From the NCBI GenBank assembly GCA_050300015.1, contig JBNKWZ010000005.1:124001-188000 (forward strand): a stretch of DNA of 64,000 bases. The letters are read 5' to 3'. The translations under genes and the position numbers were made by a program. Positions 44,155 through 52,733 of this stretch are shown here, piece by piece (position 1 is the stretch's first letter; each line of letters starts with the position of its first letter). Below the pieces are notes generated by a model. That model saw only the letters and a list, made by a program, of their open reading frames with translations. It was not told the DNA's origin and did no database searches. The stretch comes from CAYZQH01 sp050300015 (GTDB taxonomy: Bacteria > Pseudomonadota > Gammaproteobacteria > Pseudomonadales > Cellvibrionaceae).

Positions 44155-45939
44155 TTATTGATAAATGAGGCCTAATAGCGTCCAACCGGGTTCAGGCTTA
44201 AATGCACCTTCGGAGGTAAAAATTTCGATTCGCCCTTTTGTGGAAAGCGCCACCAGTGGAATGACCTTACCGTCGTGATAAGAAAGGTAATCTTCAAAGG
44301 TAAACGAGTCCGATAATTTAGTGTGCTTGATTTCGGCGCCATCGCGTAATAAATTGGCCAATTTTGAATAGGTCAGGTACTTGTTAAATAGCGTTTTACC
44401 GTGATGTTCGGTAGCAATACGGTGTTTATCAGAATGCATTGTGTCGCTATCAACCAGTAGGGTATAAATGTTATTTTTACCGAATTCTGTACGAAAGTGT
44501 AGGCTGACAATGGCGTTAAGTTCGCGATAAGGCGACAAAGCCAAGACTTTGCCAAACCCCGTTAAATCCAATTTTTGTTCTGCGTATTCGGATACTGGAC
44601 TGCCATAAAACGCGTTCAAGCCAGCCATACGCGCTGCTTTTACGTGGTTCCAGTTAGAGTCGCACAGTAAAGTTTCGAAGCCGAGTGCTTGAATTTCTGT
44701 GGCAATGGCGGTTGCTACAGGGTTCGCCCCAACAATAATAAACCCGGTGGGAGCCGGTGCCTGAACATTAAGCCAACGGGCAATGGGTTTGGCGGTTAGG
44801 CTTTGAACTAATACCGTGCCGATGATGATCGTAAAGCTTAAGGGGACCAACAGGTGGGCACCCTCTATTTGAGCGTTGTCGAGTTTCAGTGCGAATAACG
44901 CGCTCACGGCTGCAGCTACAATGCCCCTGGGGGCTATCCATGCTAGAAGCGCTTTGTCTTGCCAAGGCAGTTTTGTTCCCAAGGTAGATATAAACACACT
45001 GATGGGGCGTGCCAATAATTGTACCCCAGCGTACAGCAGTAAAGCTTGAGGGCCAATTAACAGAAAATCGTTGGGGTCAATACGTGCGGCCAATATGACG
45101 AAAAGGCCGCTGATCAGTAAAAGGCTCAAGTTCTCTTTAAAGTACAGTATTTCTCCAAGGTAAAGGCCCCGTGTATTGGCTAGCCAAAGGCCCATAATGG
45201 TAACGGCCAACAAGCCTGATTCATGTGCGAAAGTATTGCTGAGCGCATAGACGATGAAGACGGTGGCTAAAGTCGCCAAACTTTGTAAGTAGTCGGGTAT
45301 CCAATATTTTTTTAGCAGCCAGCCCAGTGTCCAACCTGATGCGGCGCCCAATCCGCCGCCAATAAGGATACTTCGAACAAACATTAAGATAGTATGGCTG
45401 ACGCTGTCATTGGTGCTCGCGCGAAGTAGAAATTCAAATACCAGAACGGCGAGCAACGCACCAATGGGGTCGATAACGATGCCTTCCCAGCGCAGGATTT
45501 TACTAATGTTGCCGTTAGGGCGAACGGTTCTGAGCAAGGGTAAAATAACGGTGGGGCCAGTGACGACCATAATGGCGCCAAATAAAATGGCGATCCCCCA
45601 ACTCACGTCAAATAAAAACACCGTGAGCAGTGTGATGATGCCCCATGTGACAGCCACACCTAAAGTTAGAAGGCGCTGTACGGTATTCCCTAAACTTTTG
45701 ATTTCCGCAAGATTTAAGGTGAGGGCGCCTTCAAACAAAATGACGGCCACAGCCAGTGATACAAAAGGGAATAGTAGCTCTCCGAAGACGGCATCGGGGT
45801 CAAATATCGATAGGCCAGGGCCTACGAGGGCTCCACAAATCAAAAGGTAGAGAATGGCAGGTAGCTTGGTGCGCCAAGCGAACCATTGCGCGGCAAAGCC
45901 CACTAACACAAGTAAAGACAGCAATAAACTGGTAGACAT
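44155..45939 (-). CDS. CPA1-type cation:proton antiporter with TrkA-N domain
   Basis: A 594-residue protein with about 12-13 membrane helices of the NhaP/CPA1 type: LPAILYLLICGALVGPGL, LFEGALTLNLAEI, GAIMVVTGPTVILPLLR and WEGIVIDPIGALLAVLVFE, which contains the conserved Asp of the ion site. From about residue 400, GFIIVGANPVATAIATEIQA is a Rossmann-like TrkA-N (RCK) domain, so activity is probably gated by a nucleotide or ion. Substrate is Na+ or K+ against H+ by family. Its start codon is only five bases from that of the divergent peptidase gene. Confidence 0.87.
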   Translation of the reverse strand: MSTSLLLSLLVLVGFAAQWFAWRTKLPAILYLLICGALVGPGLSIFDPDAVFGELLFPFVSLAVAVILFEGALTLNLAEIKSLGNTVQRLLTLGVAVTWGIITLLTVFLFDVSWGIAILFGAIMVVTGPTVILPLLRTVRPNGNISKILRWEGIVIDPIGALLAVLVFEFLLRASTNDSVSHTILMFVRSILIGGGLGAASGWTLGWLLKKYWIPDYLQSLATLATVFIVYALSNTFAHESGLLAVTIMGLWLANTRGLYLGEILYFKENLSLLLISGLFVILAARIDPNDFLLIGPQALLLYAGVQLLARPISVFISTLGTKLPWQDKALLAWIAPRGIVAAAVSALFALKLDNAQIEGAHLLVPLSFTIIIGTVLVQSLTAKPIARWLNVQAPAPTGFIIVGANPVATAIATEIQALGFETLLCDSNWNHVKAARMAGLNAFYGSPVSEYAEQKLDLTGFGKVLALSPYRELNAIVSLHFRTEFGKNNIYTLLVDSDTMHSDKHRIATEHHGKTLFNKYLTYSKLANLLRDGAEIKHTKLSDSFTFEDYLSYHDGKVIPLVALSTKGRIEIFTSEGAFKPEPGWTLLGLIYQ

Positions 45940-45944
45940 CGTAT

Positions 45945-47219
45945 ATGAATCAGCTCACTCGAAAACCTCGTAAAGCCCATAAGCTGCGTGTGCAGAATCG
46001 CTGGGTGACGCTAGGGTTAGGCTTGTTTTGGGTTTTATTATTTTCGAGTTGCGCTGCTAACTCCTCTGAGCGGGTGGTAGATTATGTGGTCACCATCAGT
46101 GACACTCGTGACACAGCATCCGTGGAAATTCGTGTTCCCAACAATCATTGGCTTCGGCAGTTGTCGATTCAATTAAAGCACAGGCGTATTCAAGATGCAG
46201 CAACCACGTCTGGTGAGCTGGTGCAAGGTGAAAGGCTAGAGTGGCGTCCTGGCCAAGGGAATGCCGTATTACGTTATTCTGTTGCGATTAACGAGCCAGA
46301 CCCGCAAGGGCGCGTCAAGCGCTTCAGGGCCGTACATACCGACGAATGGATGATCATGCGATTGGATGATTTGTTTCCGCCTTTTCGAGCCCGCTTTAAA
46401 AAGGGTGAGAAGGCTAAAACGCAATTGATCATCAAATCGCCGTCCAAATGGAAAGCCTATACAGGATATAGCCGAGAGGGTGATGTTTTTGTTGTCGAGT
46501 CAGACAATATGGTATCGAGGCCCACCGGGTGGATGATCGCCGGCGAGCCCTTGGTGGCGCGTCACGATCGATATGGCCCTACGTATCTCAGTGTGGTTGG
46601 CCCGGCCAATCACACTGTACGAGCAATGGAATTACTGAGTTTTAGTGGGATCGCGCTCGGTTATTTACAGAAAATTTTTAAACATTCACCACAAAAAGTA
46701 TTGGTGGTGAGCTCTGGCGACCCCATGTGGCGAGGTGGGTTATCAGCACCTAACGCCTTATTTATCCACGCCAGCAGACCTCTGGTGAGTGAAAATGGCA
46801 CCAGTACACTGTTACATGAATGGTTTCATGTGGTCTCCGGAATTCGAAGCGAAGCGGGTCATGATTGGATTACCGAAGGTTTGGCCGAGTACTACTCGGT
46901 TAAAATATTGGCCATCACTGGGGCGATTACAGGCGCTCGAATGAGTGCCATTACCCAGCACTGGCAAACGCGAGGAAAGTCGGTCAAAAAGCTCATCACG
47001 TCTCATGCCAGCGGCGAGGTAACCGCGAAAGCGGCTGCCTTATTTTCTACCCTAGATCGGGAAATACAGTCCGAAACCGAAGGAAAAATGAGTTTGGATC
47101 AAGTGGTGGCTGGTTTACAAGCTCATAAAAATCTCAATTTCGAGTTGCTTTCGTTAGCGGTTAAAAATGTGCTGGGTAAGCCTTCATCCGTATTGCGTCA
47201 GGCTGCGGAATCGATTTGA
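45945..47219 (+). CDS. Lipoprotein zinc peptidase (M61/M1-like gluzincin)
   Basis: A 424-residue protein with a basic N-terminus, a hydrophobic segment and LFSSC, giving a candidate lipid-modified Cys36. The zinc site is HEWFH at 291-295 with the third ligand, Glu311, in WITEGLAEYYS; this resembles the M61/M1 clan. The 100-280 region has the beta-rich N-terminal domain expected of that group. It is probably anchored in the envelope. It is divergent from the antiporter gene and its last 22 bases overlap the DoxX gene on the other strand. Substrate unknown. Confidence 0.75.
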   Translation: MNQLTRKPRKAHKLRVQNRWVTLGLGLFWVLLFSSCAANSSERVVDYVVTISDTRDTASVEIRVPNNHWLRQLSIQLKHRRIQDAATTSGELVQGERLEWRPGQGNAVLRYSVAINEPDPQGRVKRFRAVHTDEWMIMRLDDLFPPFRARFKKGEKAKTQLIIKSPSKWKAYTGYSREGDVFVVESDNMVSRPTGWMIAGEPLVARHDRYGPTYLSVVGPANHTVRAMELLSFSGIALGYLQKIFKHSPQKVLVVSSGDPMWRGGLSAPNALFIHASRPLVSENGTSTLLHEWFHVVSGIRSEAGHDWITEGLAEYYSVKILAITGAITGARMSAITQHWQTRGKSVKKLITSHASGEVTAKAAALFSTLDREIQSETEGKMSLDQVVAGLQAHKNLNFELLSLAVKNVLGKPSSVLRQAAESI

Positions 47220-47878
47220 GAGTCATAACGATTGGTGAAGAATTGACAGAGCCAGTGGTCGAGACTTACCCACCGGCCCGGGCCTTGGAACAGTAGTGTT
47301 AGCAACATCAATAAATACGTCACCGCAAATTCGATACCATTGTTTAATACAACGAACCGGCCTGTTTGGGTGAGCCAGTCGTAATGGCCGTGGGTTTGCA
47401 AAAGGTTTTTTGCTGCTGCAAGTCGATCACCCACCTCAGCGCTATTGGCCAAACTTTGCGCAGCGCCTGGAAGTCCAACAGAGTTGAGTATGGCTGCCAT
47501 ACTGGTGTCTGGATTAGAGGGCGCAATGGCAAACCATCCATTGGGCCAATGCACAAACGCTATGGCGATCACCATGGTCAAGATTAATGGGATGGACACC
47601 AGTCGAGTCGCAAAGCCCACCAGTAACGCCAATCCGCCAAGGATTTCCGTGGCTGTGGCCAGTACAGCTAATAGTGTGGGGAAGGGTAAGCCAAGCCCCC
47701 ATTCTGGGTTGCCAAACCATTCGACTGTGCTGCCAAAGGCATTGAATTTATTGAATCCTGCAGATACGAAAATAGGCGCTAGATACACACGCAACGCCAG
47801 AAGGGGTAAAAAATCTAAATACTTTATTTTACCGGTGAAGTAATGCCACCCTTGGTAGGGTTTTCGGAAGATGTCCAT
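47198..47878 (-). CDS. DoxX-family membrane protein (HvfD-type)
   Basis: A 226-residue inner-membrane protein of the DoxX family: LALRVYLAPIFVSAGFNKFN, then LATATEILGGLALLVGFATRL and LILTMVIAIAFVHWPNGWF, with four main helices and a periplasmic insert around 115-160. DoxX proteins often accompany DUF692/DUF2063 genes, as here; in Hvf-type operons this is the fourth gene (HvfD). It overlaps the DUF2063 gene by 55 bases, showing tight coupling. A role in redox or transport for the modified peptide is inferred. Confidence 0.85.
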   Translation of the reverse strand: MDIFRKPYQGWHYFTGKIKYLDFLPLLALRVYLAPIFVSAGFNKFNAFGSTVEWFGNPEWGLGLPFPTLLAVLATATEILGGLALLVGFATRLVSIPLILTMVIAIAFVHWPNGWFAIAPSNPDTSMAAILNSVGLPGAAQSLANSAEVGDRLAAAKNLLQTHGHYDWLTQTGRFVVLNNGIEFAVTYLLMLLTLLFQGPGRWVSLDHWLCQFFTNRYDSQIDSAA

Positions 47879-48606
47879 AGTACTTGCCTTGAGAGAAGCT
47901 CTAAAATCATGGGCCTGGCGAACGCTTGAAGTTGTGTTTCGTTTGCACTACCCATAAGACGGGCAAGATTTTGAATTGTTACATCTAAACGGTTAGGCTG
48001 TTGGTCGATGAGCTCTATCAATGCTGCAGTTAAGGCGCTAACTTCCATAAATTCCACGTCATGAGCGCTGTTGCGGTACACAATTAAATAAGTGTCCACG
48101 GGCTTTCGGGGACGGTGGCTAGGGGCAATGGTCTGCACGGCCCACTGATAAACTCCAAGCTGCAAAGTAGGGTTGCAGTTTAAAATGTTGCTGGTTGATA
48201 AATTGTCATTGAATGTGGTCACTGCCGCGGGGTGGGTCTCAACCACCAATTCTAGCCACTCATAATGAGCGAGTTGTGCAAACCACTTAGGGAGATTATG
48301 AGTAACATCACTGGTGTCCAGAAATGTGACGAATTCTTTTGGAATTTCTCCGAAATAGGGGCTTTGACAAGTCCAATCGCGAAAAAATTGCCGGCAAAGA
48401 TTGGCCCAGCGTGCGGCAGAAATGACGGATTGGCAAACAGGAAAACAGCGGTCTAGAAAGCCACAAATATTGTTGAACAATAAGCTCTCATACACTTGGC
48501 TTTGCCGTCTGGGTACACCTGCTGGCCGCTTGGTGTGCGCAGGGTCGCGAAGATAACGGGCGTAATCGGATTGAAATTGTTGAAGTGCTTCAGGCGGCGA
48601 GGTCAT
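47824..48606 (-). CDS. DUF2063 protein (HvfC-type RiPP partner)
   Basis: A 260-residue protein with the N-terminal DUF2063 domain: LQQFQSDYARYLRD, RRQSQVYESLLFNNICGFLD, FPVCQSVI and the acidic PYFGEIPKEFVTFLD, then LAHYEWLELVV. The C-terminal part (about 110-250) has the winged-helix-like recognition domain seen in MbnC/HvfC proteins. These form a heterodimer with the DUF692 enzyme and bring the precursor peptide to it. It is five bases downstream of the DUF692 gene. Expected cytoplasmic. Confidence 0.88.
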   Translation of the reverse strand: MTSPPEALQQFQSDYARYLRDPAHTKRPAGVPRRQSQVYESLLFNNICGFLDRCFPVCQSVISAARWANLCRQFFRDWTCQSPYFGEIPKEFVTFLDTSDVTHNLPKWFAQLAHYEWLELVVETHPAAVTTFNDNLSTSNILNCNPTLQLGVYQWAVQTIAPSHRPRKPVDTYLIVYRNSAHDVEFMEVSALTAALIELIDQQPNRLDVTIQNLARLMGSANETQLQAFARPMILELLSRQVLWTSSENPTKGGITSPVK

Positions 48607-48611
48607 TGAGC

Positions 48612-49496
48612 TTAAGCCTTAGAGTACGAGGCATTTGGCGTGGTTGAGCAGGTGCGATTTCTTATCGTTGTAATGGTGTGTAACTCTTTTTGTAAGACTT
48701 TTAAATCGGGTAGGTTAAAGTCTCTTTCCAGACATGTTCCGATACGATTTGCTTGTGCACCTAATCGGGTGTAGGTGGCTTCTAAGAGGGACCATACGGG
48801 GTCAATGACATCGGCGCCGTGCGTATCCACTATCCAACCATCTTCCTCAACATAATGCCCCGCCACATGTAAGTAACCTACGGTGTTTGGGTCGATGGCA
48901 TTGAGGAATTGATAGGGATCATAATGAAGGTTTTGGCTGTTGACATAAAGGTTGTTCACATCTAAATGTAAGAAACACTGAGACTCTTCTAGCACTGCAT
49001 TGATAAACTGTACTTCACTAAGATCAGAGTTGGGTGGTCGAATGTAGTAAGAGGCATTTTCGATGCCTATCTGGCAGCCCAATATGTCCTGGGCTCTCTT
49101 AATTCGTGCGGCCACCCAACTCACCGCTTCGGATGTGAAGGGAATAGGAAGCAGATCGTACAATTGCCCTTCATTGGCACACCAAGAGAGATGCTCGGTG
49201 TAGAGCGTTATGCCATGATCTTGCATAAATTGCCGTGTCCGTTGTAGTAGGCTCACATTTAAATCGTCCGTGCCGCCCAAGGACAGTGAGAGTCCGTGGC
49301 AGGCGAATGGAAACCGCTCTGTAAAGTGGCGTAAATGCTGGGCATACTGGCCTCCGAGAGGAATCCAGTTTTCGGGCGCCAATTCAAAAAATTGAATTTC
49401 GCTGAGATCGCCGGTCAGCAATTCTGAAATTTGTTCTCGACGAAAGCCAAGACCCGTGCCCAGAATGTTGCCCCTTAATGCTGAATCTTTTGACAT
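48612..49496 (-). CDS. DUF692 multinuclear iron enzyme (HvfB-type RiPP maturase)
   Basis: A 294-residue TIM-barrel protein of DUF692, the family of MbnB and HvfB, which use two or three iron ions to oxidise cysteine residues of a precursor into oxazolone/thioamide-type groups. The opening GTGLGFRREQI and FELAPENWIPLGG are typical. Candidate iron ligands occur in ACHGLSLSLGG, YTEHLSWC, GIENASYY, FLHLDVNNLYVNSQN, YLHVAGHY and DTHGADV. It lies between the EGKCG precursor and the DUF2063 gene, which supports the maturase role. No other explanation fits better. Confidence 0.92.
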   Translation of the reverse strand: MSKDSALRGNILGTGLGFRREQISELLTGDLSEIQFFELAPENWIPLGGQYAQHLRHFTERFPFACHGLSLSLGGTDDLNVSLLQRTRQFMQDHGITLYTEHLSWCANEGQLYDLLPIPFTSEAVSWVAARIKRAQDILGCQIGIENASYYIRPPNSDLSEVQFINAVLEESQCFLHLDVNNLYVNSQNLHYDPYQFLNAIDPNTVGYLHVAGHYVEEDGWIVDTHGADVIDPVWSLLEATYTRLGAQANRIGTCLERDFNLPDLKVLQKELHTITTIRNRTCSTTPNASYSKA

Positions 49497-49525
49497 AGAT
49501 TGATAGAGAGTTTTTGGGTGAAAGA

Positions 49526-49549
49526 GGTGCCTGTATCAATACAGGCACC
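49526..49549 (-). terminator. Intercistronic hairpin between precursor and maturase genes
   Basis: GGTGCCTGTAT (49526-49536) pairs perfectly with ATACAGGCACC (49539-49549), an 11-bp palindrome in the 83-base gap between hvfA and hvfB. Read on the minus strand it is followed by only TCTTTC, so it would be a leaky terminator or an mRNA stabiliser, allowing more precursor than enzyme to be made. Confidence 0.65.
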
Positions 49550-49579
49550 GGTAAACTTCGTTGTCTCAGAGCTTAATCA

Positions 49580-49951
49580 CTAAGCTTTGCCGCCACACTT
49601 ACCTTCACCGCACTTGCCTTCGGCATCTTTTTTACCTTTTCCACCGCACTTGCCTTCAGCGTCTTTTTTACCTTTGGCGCCACACTTGCCCTCACCGCAT
49701 TTGCCTTCAGCGCCTTTTTTACCTTTGGCGCCGCACTTACCTTCACCACATTTGCCCTCGGCATCTTTTTTGCCTTTACCACCACACTTACCTTCACCGC
49801 ACTTGCCTTCTTGATGTTTGTCGGCAGCAGCAAGCTGGTAGCCACTCGACAAGGTGTCTGCACTAAAGGGGTTTTGGCCAGCGACGGCCGAAGTTGCAGC
49901 CATGGCCAAGGCTGAGCTGACGGTGAGAGTGGCGAGTACACGTTTTTTCAT
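49580..49951 (-). CDS. HvfA-type RiPP precursor with nine EGKCG motifs
   Basis: A 123-residue precursor. Residues 1-24 are a Sec signal peptide (MKKRVLATLTVSSALAMAAT, cleavage after SAVA), followed by a short leader-like segment to about 47. From residue 48 the sequence consists of repeats of about 17 residues, EGKCGEGKCG plus a G/AKGKK linker. Nine EGKCG motifs (nine cysteines) are present in the order 2-2-2-1-2; the fourth unit has lost one motif. This is the hallmark of the oxazolin (HvfA) family, whose cysteines are modified and bind copper. GAGGAAC precedes the ATG. It is the first gene of the hvfABCD-type operon. Confidence 0.93.
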   Translation of the reverse strand: MKKRVLATLTVSSALAMAATSAVAGQNPFSADTLSSGYQLAAADKHQEGKCGEGKCGGKGKKDAEGKCGEGKCGAKGKKGAEGKCGEGKCGAKGKKDAEGKCGGKGKKDAEGKCGEGKCGGKA

Positions 49952-50069
49952 GGTTAGTTCCTCATGGATTCAATTAGCGCCTAATGGCTGTGGGAAACCT
50001 AAGTACACAATCCCTTTAGGAGGTGTTCTGGTGCTTCCCAGGTGCTTGCGAAGCCTCAAAAACAACTGA

Positions 50070-50273
50070 ATGCTGCCTCACTGCGCATTAAGACGCACCA
50101 TTGGTGTATATGTTTCACTGATTGGGTTATTAATTTACTTGCGGACGCTAAACGAGCTGGTTGGTCACGCTTTGACCGGTGAAGTCGAGCCCGTCGTGGC
50201 TGCTTGCACTTTGGCAACAACAGTGCAATGCGCCCGAGTAGATCAATTGTATAAGATCCACCTAGGTGATTAA
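50070..50273 (+). CDS. Possible small membrane protein, divergent from hvfA
   Basis: A 67-codon frame with one predicted membrane helix (TIGVYVSLIGLLIYL) and a short tail containing two cysteines. Codon use resembles neighbouring genes. It starts about 120 bases from hvfA on the opposite strand, and its 3' end overlaps the end of the GGDEF gene by 12 bases. There is no good ribosome binding site before the ATG and no family is recognised, so it may be spurious. If real, its position suggests a link to the Hvf operon. Confidence 0.35.
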   Translation: MLPHCALRRTIGVYVSLIGLLIYLRTLNELVGHALTGEVEPVVAACTLATTVQCARVDQLYKIHLGD

Positions 50274-52733
50274 AGCCGCCGGAACATGGACCCCGAAACC
50301 CTGGGCGTAGTCGACCCCCAAGGTTCTGAGATGCGTGAGGGTAGAGCCTGCTTCGGCGTGCTTGGCTACGGTGGTGATATTCATCATATTGGCAATGTGA
50401 TGAATAGAGGCAACCACTGCGCCATTAATGGCGTCCGCATCCAAGCCCTGAGCAAGTTGGCCGTTTATTTTTAAGTAATCGATAGGCATTCCCTTGAGGA
50501 TGGTATAGGTGTTCATGTGTTTGCCAAAATCATCCACGGCCAATTGAAAGCCCATTTTGTGACAGCCTTGTGCGAAATCCGTTACGCCAGATAAATTGTG
50601 GGTGAGTGCAGCCTCTGGTATTTCGAAGCAGATGGCTTTTGGGGGGATGGCGTGAGCTTGGGCTTGGAGTCTAATAAACTCGAGTACACTTCGAGAGCAG
50701 ACAGAGGCCGAAGACAAGTTAATCGAGCAGGTGAGCGGTTTGCCTGCGCGCTGTTGTAGCAATTTGTGGTAATGAGAGAACACTTTTCGAATCACCCATT
50801 TGTCCAGGTCAGGGACAAGGTTGTAGCGTTCAGCTGAGGGCAAAAAGCTGACGGGCTGGATGAGCGAGTCGTCGTCCTCACGCATGCGCAGTAAAATTTC
50901 GATGGTTTCTCGTTCTTCAGCTTCCTGTAAGTTTAAGTATTGTTGTTGGTACAACGTAAATTGATCGTTCTGAAGGGCAAAATTGATACGAGCCGCCCAG
51001 TCGGCCTGCCTGCGTTTTTCGAAAATGTCGGTGCTGCCTTCACGATAAATACAGATTCTATTTCTACCTTGTTCTTTGGCCATAAAGCAGGCGGTATCAG
51101 CCATTGTCAAGATTTCTGAAACGCTATTGGTAGCGTGTACTTTCGTGAGGCCAATACTCACACCTATAGAATAAGCTTTTTTTTCATAGTCAAACGTAAA
51201 GGCTTCCACAGTATCCAAAATATGGGTGGCAACGCGTTTGGCCTGATCAATAGAGCAATTTTCTAGAAACAGAGCAAACTCATCACTGCCTAATCTTGCC
51301 AACGTATCGGTTGGACGCACATGCTCTCTCAGCGTACTGGCCAAGCATTTTAGAAAGTCATCTCCTGCGGAGTGACCGGCACTTTCATTGATCCATTTAA
51401 AATGATCTAAGTCCATAAGTAATATGGAATGTAAATGTGTGTTCGCCTCGCTGGAATTGAGCACTTGAGTCAGACGTTCGGTGAAGGCTTGTCGATTGTA
51501 TAACCCTGTGAGTGCATCATGATTCGCCTCCCAGCTGAGTCGTTGAGTCATGGCTCGTTCTTTACTAACATCACGCAAGGTAAGAACCCCTCCGCTGAGG
51601 TGGCCGTTTTCATCAAACATGGGTGATGCTGTGTAATCTACGCCAATGGTTGTGCCGTCGCGCCTGAGCATTTCAGCGTCGCTTGAATTGGATACCGCTT
51701 CACCTTTAAAAAAAGCGGGTTCGAACGGGCTGGGTAACGGGGCTTTACTTTTAACATCGAATAGATGCAATACGTTTTGAAGTGGAAGCGCCAGGGCTTC
51801 ATTGGCTGTCCAGCCACAAAGCTTTTCTGCCACTGGATTTAGGTACTGCACGAGTGCTTTTGAATTCACGCTGATCACAGCATCACCAATAGAGTGCAGG
51901 GTGACTTCGACTTGTTTTTTTTGTGCGGATAAAGCACTGGATAGCCGTTGCAACTCATCAAGCGCTCGGATAAGTTCTGCACGCGAAACGGTGGTGTGCT
52001 GAAGGTCTTCAACAAGTTGGTTAAAAGCGCTGCCCAACTGACCCAACTCATCTTTTGTCGAGATATGAACCCTCGTGGAAAGGTCCAGCGGGTCTTGCCT
52101 CAGCCGAGATACCGTACGAATAAGTTTCGTCAAAGGTCGCGTGACAGTTTTTGATAGAGATAGATATAACGTTAATAAACCCAATATCAGTACGATAAGC
52201 CCGACTCCGATATCAATTAACAACATTCGCCGGAGTTTTTTTGATATCAGTTTTTCTGGAAAGCCTACGACGATACTTGCGGTAAAGACATTGTTGGGGG
52301 CGTAAACGGGTATGATGGCGTCATACCAAAGTGTGCCGGCAGACATGTGGGTGACGATTTTTTCATGTGCTTGGCTTGTTGCGTCGATGAGTGTGCTGTC
52401 CAGGCCGGTCGCGGCACTGCTGCTGTGAAAGAGAACATCGCCTTTGCGGCTCACTACCATTGCGATATCAATGCCCGGGTAAGTGCGCACAATTTCGCGA
52501 CATTGCGCCTCAAAGCCTACGATGTCGTGGATATCCAAGCTCAATTGCAGTAAGCGTTCAAGTTGAATTGCCAAACTTTTGCCAATGGCCAGTGATCGTG
52601 ATTGCAGTGCATTGGCGTACTCACGTGAGTAGACCGAAGCGCTGTTTGCAATAACGGCGCCAATACCCACCGTAAAGACAGCAAATGCAATGATTAATAT
52701 TTTACCGCGAATGGTCAATGTCATTTCAGCCAC
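50262..52733 (-). CDS. HAMP-PAS-GGDEF-EAL protein with altered signature motifs
   Basis: An 823-residue inner-membrane protein: N-terminal membrane helix (about 8-30), a periplasmic sensor region (to about 165), a second helix, HAMP (about 195-245), PAS (about 265-385), GGDEF (about 395-565) and EAL (about 580-815). The diguanylate cyclase signature is GSDEF at 482-486 rather than GGDEF. In the EAL part the motif reads EIL (TIEILLRM), DDFG is kept (VDDFGKH), but the KID lysine-aspartate pair reads KIN (LKINGQ). Both activities may be lost, making it a c-di-GMP receptor, or altered. It overlaps the binding-protein gene by 13 bases. Confidence 0.88.
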   Translation of the reverse strand: MAEMTLTIRGKILIIAFAVFTVGIGAVIANSASVYSREYANALQSRSLAIGKSLAIQLERLLQLSLDIHDIVGFEAQCREIVRTYPGIDIAMVVSRKGDVLFHSSSAATGLDSTLIDATSQAHEKIVTHMSAGTLWYDAIIPVYAPNNVFTASIVVGFPEKLISKKLRRMLLIDIGVGLIVLILGLLTLYLSLSKTVTRPLTKLIRTVSRLRQDPLDLSTRVHISTKDELGQLGSAFNQLVEDLQHTTVSRAELIRALDELQRLSSALSAQKKQVEVTLHSIGDAVISVNSKALVQYLNPVAEKLCGWTANEALALPLQNVLHLFDVKSKAPLPSPFEPAFFKGEAVSNSSDAEMLRRDGTTIGVDYTASPMFDENGHLSGGVLTLRDVSKERAMTQRLSWEANHDALTGLYNRQAFTERLTQVLNSSEANTHLHSILLMDLDHFKWINESAGHSAGDDFLKCLASTLREHVRPTDTLARLGSDEFALFLENCSIDQAKRVATHILDTVEAFTFDYEKKAYSIGVSIGLTKVHATNSVSEILTMADTACFMAKEQGRNRICIYREGSTDIFEKRRQADWAARINFALQNDQFTLYQQQYLNLQEAEERETIEILLRMREDDDSLIQPVSFLPSAERYNLVPDLDKWVIRKVFSHYHKLLQQRAGKPLTCSINLSSASVCSRSVLEFIRLQAQAHAIPPKAICFEIPEAALTHNLSGVTDFAQGCHKMGFQLAVDDFGKHMNTYTILKGMPIDYLKINGQLAQGLDADAINGAVVASIHHIANMMNITTVAKHAEAGSTLTHLRTLGVDYAQGFGVHVPAALIT

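Noticed and set aside
49586..49810. CRISPR-like regular repeats
   Set aside because: The period of about 51 bases is that of the repeated codons in the hvfA-type gene. There are no unique spacers and no cas genes.
49587..49814. Plus-strand frames with repeated Pro/His/Leu units
   Set aside because: They are the complement of the EGKCG repeat coding sequence of the RiPP precursor. The minus-strand frame has a signal peptide and ribosome binding site.
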